Both the position numbers and the translations under genes were made by a program. Source: Hyphomonadaceae bacterium (GTDB taxonomy: Bacteria; Pseudomonadota; Alphaproteobacteria; Caulobacterales; Hyphomonadaceae). From it: a stretch of DNA of 64,000 bases. This document shows, piece by piece, positions 58,684 through 64,000 of this stretch; positions within the stretch are counted from its first letter, which is position 1; each line of letters starts with the position of its first letter. The notes under the pieces were generated by a model that was not told where the DNA came from, did no database searches, and saw only the letters and a program-made list of their open reading frames with translations. The DNA lies in the NCBI GenBank assembly GCA_024743315.1, contig JANSWU010000006.1, forward strand, positions 1 through 64,000, given 5' to 3'.

Positions 58684-59916
58684 TCATTCATGCCGCAATG
58701 CCTCGATCGGGTTGAGCTGAGAGGCCCGCTGCGCTGGCAGAAACCCAAACACAACGCCAACAAGCAGCGCCGATCCGAATGACAAGATTGCGATATTCGG
58801 TGAGAACACCATTTCGATTTCGTCAGTCCCCAGAGAGACCTGTGACACTGCGTATCCAAGGCCGAGACCCAACAGGCCAGAGATGACAGAAAGTAACAAG
58901 GCTTCTGTCAGGAATTGACTGAGAATATCTGAGCCGCGCGCACCTATCGCCATGCGCAAACCGATTTCGCGCGTTCGTTCAGTTACCGAGACCAACATGA
59001 TGTTCATCACGCCAACACCACCAACGATGAGTGAGACGGCCCCCATAGTTGCGAGCAGCAAACTCAGCGTCCGCTGAGTCTCGGCGACGGCCTGTCGGTT
59101 GGCTGAGAAGTTGAAAATTCGAAAGTCAGGGGCTTCGTCGGCGGTTAAGCCGCGCGATCGGCGCATGATAAAGTCGACTTCGCGTTCGATTCTGGCGAGA
59201 TCTTCTTGAGAGGCGCCAACGATTCTGATCGATCGGACTTGATTTCGGACCAATCGGTCATCTCCAAAGAGGCGCGCTCGACCCGTTGGACGAGGGACGA
59301 GCACGAAATTGTTCTGGTCTTGCCCGCGCCAGTTCGTTCCCTCGGTTTCATCGACAATGCCGATAATTTCGAATGGAATGTTTTGGATCTTGATGCGCTC
59401 GCCCATCGGATCCTGGCCGCGGAAGAGTGAACGCACAACAGAGGTCCCAATCACAGCGACCGTCTCGCGCCTTTCTATCTCGGTTTGTGTGATCGGACGG
59501 CCGCGTTGCATTTGGAGGTCGTTGGCGGCGAGATATTGCGGGTCGGCCCCGATCACATTGGCACGCCAGTCGCTGGTCTCAGAGACGATGCTGTACTCTT
59601 GCGATAGATCACCGGTTGCGGCCTCGACCCCTGGAATGGCTTGAATATCGAGCACGTCCTGTTCGGTAAAAGGACGCCATGCCCGACGTGCGCTCGCTCG
59701 ACCATTATTCCAGTTTGGAAAGATTGAAATCGTTCGCGCTTCAACGCTGTCAATGTTTTCCAGAATCTTTTGACGCGAGCCCTCCCCGATCGACAACATC
59801 GCGAACACAGCCGCCACCCCTATGATAATGCCCAGCATGGTTAGAACCGTTCGAAAAGGTCGTTCCAATAGTGAGCCGGCGGCCAGCATTAAAGTCGTAA
59901 GTCCCGGAAATCTCAT
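58684..59916 (-). CDS. MacB-type ABC transporter permease
   Basis: FRTVLTMLGIIIGVAAVFAMLSIGEGSRQKIL and VGGVGVMNIMLVSVTERTREIGLRMAIGAR. Confidence 0.92.
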   Translation of the reverse strand: MRFPGLTTLMLAAGSLLERPFRTVLTMLGIIIGVAAVFAMLSIGEGSRQKILENIDSVEARTISIFPNWNNGRASARRAWRPFTEQDVLDIQAIPGVEAATGDLSQEYSIVSETSDWRANVIGADPQYLAANDLQMQRGRPITQTEIERRETVAVIGTSVVRSLFRGQDPMGERIKIQNIPFEIIGIVDETEGTNWRGQDQNNFVLVPRPTGRARLFGDDRLVRNQVRSIRIVGASQEDLARIEREVDFIMRRSRGLTADEAPDFRIFNFSANRQAVAETQRTLSLLLATMGAVSLIVGGVGVMNIMLVSVTERTREIGLRMAIGARGSDILSQFLTEALLLSVISGLLGLGLGYAVSQVSLGTDEIEMVFSPNIAILSFGSALLVGVVFGFLPAQRASQLNPIEALRHE

Positions 59917-60659
59917 GCCAATACGCCCTGCCTCACATCTTCAACAATTTTTCCGTCTCGCATTGTGATCACGCGATGTGCATAATCCGCGACCTCTTTA
60001 TCGTGAGTGATCAAAACAATGGTGATACCTTGGCGATTGAGCTCGACGAGAAGCTCCATGACGCTCGTCGAGGTCTTGGAGTCGAGTGCGCCGGTCGGCT
60101 CATCTGCCAATAAAAGTTCTGGTTCACCAACGAGCGCGCGGGCAATGGCAACGCGCTGTTGTTGACCACCAGAAAGCTGGGTGGGTTTATGATGAATTCG
60201 ATCGCCCAAGCCGACCCGCTCCAGGCTTTGTTTCGCGCGTGCGAACTCTTCATCAAGCCGTGGACGACGATATTGCATGGGCAGGCGAACATTGGTCAGG
60301 GCGGACTTCTTGGGCAACAATTGGAATTGCTGAAACACGAACCCAATGGTCTCGTTTCGAAAACAAGCCAAACTGCGCTTACTCATGCGTCCAAGGGATT
60401 GCCCGGCAATCGCAATATCACCGCCATCTGGCTTATCGAGACCGCCCAGCATATTCATCAAAGTCGATTTGCCAGATCCAGATGCTCCGATCACAGCGAC
60501 AAACTCGCCTCGCTCTATGGTCAAAGTGACATCGTCCAGGGCCCGGATCACTGAGGATCCGCGGCCATAGGTTTTGACCAAGTTCTGGGTTTCAATAAGC
60601 GGCGCTGACACGAGCTTATCCCCGGCCACTCGGGCGACCGTCGGGCCTACCACCAACAC
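59913..60659 (-). CDS. MacB-type ABC transporter ATP-binding protein (start uncertain)
   Basis: VIGASGSGKSTLMNMLGGLDKP, LSGGQQQRVAIARALVGEPELLLADEPTGALD. Confidence 0.92.
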   Translation of the reverse strand: MLVVGPTVARVAGDKLVSAPLIETQNLVKTYGRGSSVIRALDDVTLTIERGEFVAVIGASGSGKSTLMNMLGGLDKPDGGDIAIAGQSLGRMSKRSLACFRNETIGFVFQQFQLLPKKSALTNVRLPMQYRRPRLDEEFARAKQSLERVGLGDRIHHKPTQLSGGQQQRVAIARALVGEPELLLADEPTGALDSKTSTSVMELLVELNRQGITIVLITHDKEVADYAHRVITMRDGKIVEDVRQGVLA

Positions 60660-62109
60660 CGCCCCCTGTTTGGCGAATACCCGTCACGACTTGTTGACCC
60701 GCTTCCAGTCCCGAAATCACTTCGATGAAAGCCCCATCCGAGAGCCCTAGCCGAACGGGTTGGCGGCGCATCTTACCGGTTTCCGTCAACACCCAAAGAT
60801 TGGCGTCGCGGATGTTTCGTTCTGCCGCCAACAAAGCGCGGTATTCCGAATAGATGGCCGGGTTCAACTGGGTCGAAAGGATATTCTCCGTCAGCTCGGC
60901 GAGTCGGATGCGAGTTGGCGTGTGCAGGAATGTGCGTGTTGGGTCGTTGATCACTTCAATGAGAGGTGCGGTTGCCCGCTCGAGGGTTTCGCGGGTGTTT
61001 GCAATATCCGCTGCACTCACGCCAATACGCTCGAGGCGGGAATAGACCGGCGACAGCGGATTGGTATCCTCCTCAATCTCTGCAGCCCCCTCTTCTTGCC
61101 AGACCGCGATCTGATCGGGTGAGGGGCGAAACCGGTCCGCCTGTGCCGGGATCCGCATGACGCCAGATTTCACATCCGTTGTGATCTCCAGGTTAGCGGT
61201 CATCCCTGGCATCAACTTGTTATCATCGTTTTTGGCAGCCACGACGGCGACATAGGTCACAATATTGTTGGCTTCCTGGGATTTAAGCCGAAGCTGCTCT
61301 ACGGTGCCTTCAACCGCGAGATCTGGATAGGCATCGACCGAAAATTTCGCCACATCCCCTTCATCCAATCCGGCAACATCACTTTCCACAATCTGCGCCT
61401 CGACGCGAATATCAGAGAGGTCAGCGGCCAGCGCAAAAAGCTCCGGTGCGGAAAAACTTGCTTGAACCGTCTGCCCAGGATCGATTTTGCGATCAATGAT
61501 GACACCATCAATCGGGCTCGTGATGGTGGTGCGCTCCAGATCGAGACGCGCCGTAGCAAGTTCTGCCCTGATCTGATTGACACCGGCCAATGCACTTTCC
61601 AATTGCGCACGGTTAAGTTCTAGATCCGCCCGGGCGACCCCCACGGCCCGCAGCGCTTCATCGAGGCGCGCTTGCGAAACGGCATTTTGCGAAAACAGAT
61701 CTTCTTGCCGGCGTAGTACTGTTTCCGCTTGAGAGAGATTTACTTCCGCGCGATTGATCGAAGCCTCACGCACCCGCGTGTCGGCATTCGCAGCCTCGAG
61801 TCGGCTACTCAATTGGCGAACCCGATTCTCAAAGCTCTGAGGATCAATAATCGCCAGCACATCGCCTCGTTTAACTCGACTGTTGAAATCGACTTCGACC
61901 TGCAAGATGCGCCCGGAGACTTCCGACCCGACCATTACTTCGTCGCGCGGGACTATCTTGCCGGACGCATTTACCACGCGCGTAACATCACCCATCGAAA
62001 CGGGCGCTGCCGCGAGCGCCGCGCCGGGTATCTCTTCAACACCCTGTGCTGCCCCACAGGCCGCGACCCCCAATAGGAAACTTGCCAAACTCAAATTGCG
62101 GAGCTTCAT
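60616..62109 (-). CDS. MacA/HlyD-type periplasmic adaptor, predicted lipoprotein
   Basis: SFLLGVAACG lipobox; GRILQVEVDFNSRVKRGDVLAIID and TTITSPIDGVIIDRKIDPGQTV. Confidence 0.9.
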   Translation of the reverse strand: MKLRNLSLASFLLGVAACGAAQGVEEIPGAALAAAPVSMGDVTRVVNASGKIVPRDEVMVGSEVSGRILQVEVDFNSRVKRGDVLAIIDPQSFENRVRQLSSRLEAANADTRVREASINRAEVNLSQAETVLRRQEDLFSQNAVSQARLDEALRAVGVARADLELNRAQLESALAGVNQIRAELATARLDLERTTITSPIDGVIIDRKIDPGQTVQASFSAPELFALAADLSDIRVEAQIVESDVAGLDEGDVAKFSVDAYPDLAVEGTVEQLRLKSQEANNIVTYVAVVAAKNDDNKLMPGMTANLEITTDVKSGVMRIPAQADRFRPSPDQIAVWQEEGAAEIEEDTNPLSPVYSRLERIGVSAADIANTRETLERATAPLIEVINDPTRTFLHTPTRIRLAELTENILSTQLNPAIYSEYRALLAAERNIRDANLWVLTETGKMRRQPVRLGLSDGAFIEVISGLEAGQQVVTGIRQTGGGVGGRPDGRPSGRG

Positions 62110-62267
62110 TTAATCCTGCCTGATCGAAGAACTTACAATAAAAAGGGCAAAGTCGGGCCCCACCACGGCTCCGATTACCGTAGATCCATGGAACTATGTT
62201 TCATTCATAATCTTGCAAGTACCTTGATCAAAAAGCCCACGCCACCCGATCCGGATCACGGATCGCA

Positions 62268-62900
62268 TCAGCATTCAATGTTAGCGAGGTGAGACGTGTC
62301 GTTTAAATAGTTGATCGCCTTATTGTCGAAAAAGCCCCCCCGCTGGAGATGCGTAATCCCCCCAGGCGTCGCCGCAAAGTTCACATATCCGGCGTCGGTC
62401 ATTCGCATCCCAATCCAATTCGCGATCACGAACGTCAACGCGAAGCCATGCGTCACAATGATGGTATCTGATGTATCGGAAAGCTTCGACATGGAAGCGT
62501 ATATCCGCCCCATAAACTCGCGTTTGCTCTCGGCTCCAGCGACAATGCGGTGATCTAGACGATTGGAAGCTGGCGCCGGCACGATGCGCTCGTCTAGCCA
62601 TTCTTGCGGTTTGCCCTCAGCTTCCCCATAGCTGATTTCGCGAAAACCTCGATCAAGAGCAACAGGCTTGCCCAGGGCAGTGCCGATCACATTGGCCGTT
62701 TCAGCCGCACGCTTCAGATCAGAACTGATCAAGTCGAGGTCTCTATTGGTGGGTATTAAACCTCGAAGTCGAGCTGCGACAGCCTTGGCCTGATCTCTGC
62801 CGCGCGCTGTGAGACTGGTATCATACCATCCCCCAACCCGGCCCTGGATGTGATGCTCAGATTGCGCATGAGTGATGACATATACGTTTTGCATTTCCAC
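62268..62900 (-). CDS. Histidine phosphatase (phosphoglycerate-mutase-like) family protein
   Basis: VYVITHAQSEHHIQGRVGGWYDTSLTARGRDQAKAVAARL; IIVTHGFALTFVI. Confidence 0.82.
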   Translation of the reverse strand: MEMQNVYVITHAQSEHHIQGRVGGWYDTSLTARGRDQAKAVAARLRGLIPTNRDLDLISSDLKRAAETANVIGTALGKPVALDRGFREISYGEAEGKPQEWLDERIVPAPASNRLDHRIVAGAESKREFMGRIYASMSKLSDTSDTIIVTHGFALTFVIANWIGMRMTDAGYVNFAATPGGITHLQRGGFFDNKAINYLNDTSHLANIEC

Positions 62901-63127
62901 GCTTTATCACGGTCTGATGCCGCTCATAGAGAGAAGGAAAAGTCCAAGCCTAGAAGCCCGCTGGAATTCGTAGAGCTCACAAACTTCTTCCAATGTTTGC
63001 TTTATCGCTGACCGTCGGGTTTGTTTTCGGGTTCGGTGTGGGGTTTCTGATTTAGAGCCGCCAGCAGGCTGCCTTGAGCAATGATTTGATCTTGATCCTA
63101 AAAGCGGTGTTTGCAGCATCAAAGAAC

Positions 63128-63161
63128 GAACCCGCCAACCGGGGACTTGGTTGGCGGGTTC
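63128..63161. repeat. Perfect 13-bp stem-loop in intergenic region
   Basis: gaacccgccaacc-ggggactt-ggttggcgggttc; no strong T-run on either side. Confidence 0.88.
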
Positions 63162-63378
63162 TAAGACCTCATACAGGCTGGGTGGGGGAACGCACGCAGA
63201 GGCCAAACAGAAACTATCTCCCTGATTTAACACCACATTTAGACTCGCCAATTGAAATTTGAGACCAAATATGAAACTATTTGGAACAAGAGGGGCGATC
63301 TGTGGCGAGAAATTCAATAAAATTATGCATACCAATAACCTCTATGGTTCGTTGGGATAGGCCTTGTGAGACGGTCTT

Positions 63379-64000
63379 ATGGACCTGAAGAAGATCGCTC
63401 ATTTTGAATGCGTCTATCGCCTTCGAAGCTTTTCAAAAGCCGCTGAAGAGCTTTCATTGACCCATTCCGCCCTGACGAAAAGCATTCGTTCATTGGAAGC
63501 GACGTGGGATACTGTTCTGTTTCTCAGAACCACCCGGTCTGTCCTGCCTACGGAAGCGGGCATCCGGCTATACCCGATGGCCGAACGACTTCTAGCGCTC
63601 GCCGATGAAACGAAAAAGGAAGCAATTGGGGTCGAACGTGAACTTACCATCATTACCGGCCCCGTCGTCTTAGAAGCGTATCTGCCGGTAGCAATTTCGA
63701 AGTTTCGTGAGCAGTTTCCCGGCACTCGAATCGTGGCGGAAACACTACCTCCACAGCGGGCTATGCAAGAGCTTATCAATCGGCGCGCCCACTTGCTTTT
63801 GTTTCCTGAAGTGACCTTGCAAGGCATGCCGCCGCCCGAAAACCTCATACTGAAAAGCCTGATCGAAGAAGAAAGCCTTGTCGCCTGCCGCCGAGATCAT
63901 CCCGTGCTGTCTCGGGAGAAATCTTATGAAGATTATTTTGCAGCTGATTGGGCCGTTCCGGGCGATTATTCCTATGAATTGTCTCGCCTACCCACGGAAG
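63379..64000 (+). CDS. LysR-family transcriptional regulator (partial, runs off right edge)
   Basis: Translation from 63379: MDLKKIAHFECVYRLRSFSKAAEELSLTHSALTKSIRSLEATWDTVLFLRTTRSVLPTEAG. Confidence 0.88.
   Translation, partial: MDLKKIAHFECVYRLRSFSKAAEELSLTHSALTKSIRSLEATWDTVLFLRTTRSVLPTEAGIRLYPMAERLLALADETKKEAIGVERELTIITGPVVLEAYLPVAISKFREQFPGTRIVAETLPPQRAMQELINRRAHLLLFPEVTLQGMPPPENLILKSLIEEESLVACRRDHPVLSREKSYEDYFAADWAVPGDYSYELSRLPTE

Noticed and set aside
57297-62109. Considered as the type I secretion system for the giant protein
   Set aside because: ATPase and permease are MacB-type (periplasmic-loop FtsX-like permease), not a HlyB-type fused exporter.
1-64000. tRNA, rRNA, CRISPR, transposase or integrase signatures
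   Set aside because: None recognised by eye; a tRNAscan-SE, CRISPR finder and ISfinder run would be needed to exclude them.

Overview
The window looks like an alphaproteobacterial chromosome, possibly Hyphomonadaceae-like; this is inferred from gene content, not from a marker gene. No rRNA, tRNA, CRISPR array or transposase was seen. From left to right it contains: (i) a giant minus-strand ORF, open from about 13289 past the left edge (at least ~4,400 codons), with an N-terminal beta-propeller-like region, several malectin-like domains, Calx-beta and tandem Ig/cadherin-like repeats, and an RTX/type-I-secretion-like segment near the window edge; (ii) a stand-alone PhyR-type sigma-like domain protein, two LuxR-type regulators (one an apparent solo with an autoinducer-binding domain), a class-III aminotransferase and an amidase; (iii) TspO, an AraC regulator, an NmrA-like protein and DUF4345/DUF1772-like proteins; (iv) a cobalamin riboswitch followed by btuC/btuD-like genes; (v) otsA-otsB-GH15, an SDR, a BCCT transporter, a TonB receptor with a TPR-sulfotransferase, MarR, a DEAD-box helicase, an ABC exporter and an amidohydrolase; (vi) a polysaccharide glycosyltransferase/ABC-export cluster; (vii) a minus-strand envelope cassette of a small Cys-containing secreted protein, an outer-membrane barrel-like protein, an S8 subtilase lipoprotein and a 1,346-aa TPR-CHAT (caspase-like) lipoprotein; (viii) MacA-MacB-TolC-type efflux genes, a histidine phosphatase and a partial LysR regulator. 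The best candidates for an under-described system are the exported CHAT/subtilase cassette and the giant malectin-containing surface protein with its regulatory neighbourhood.
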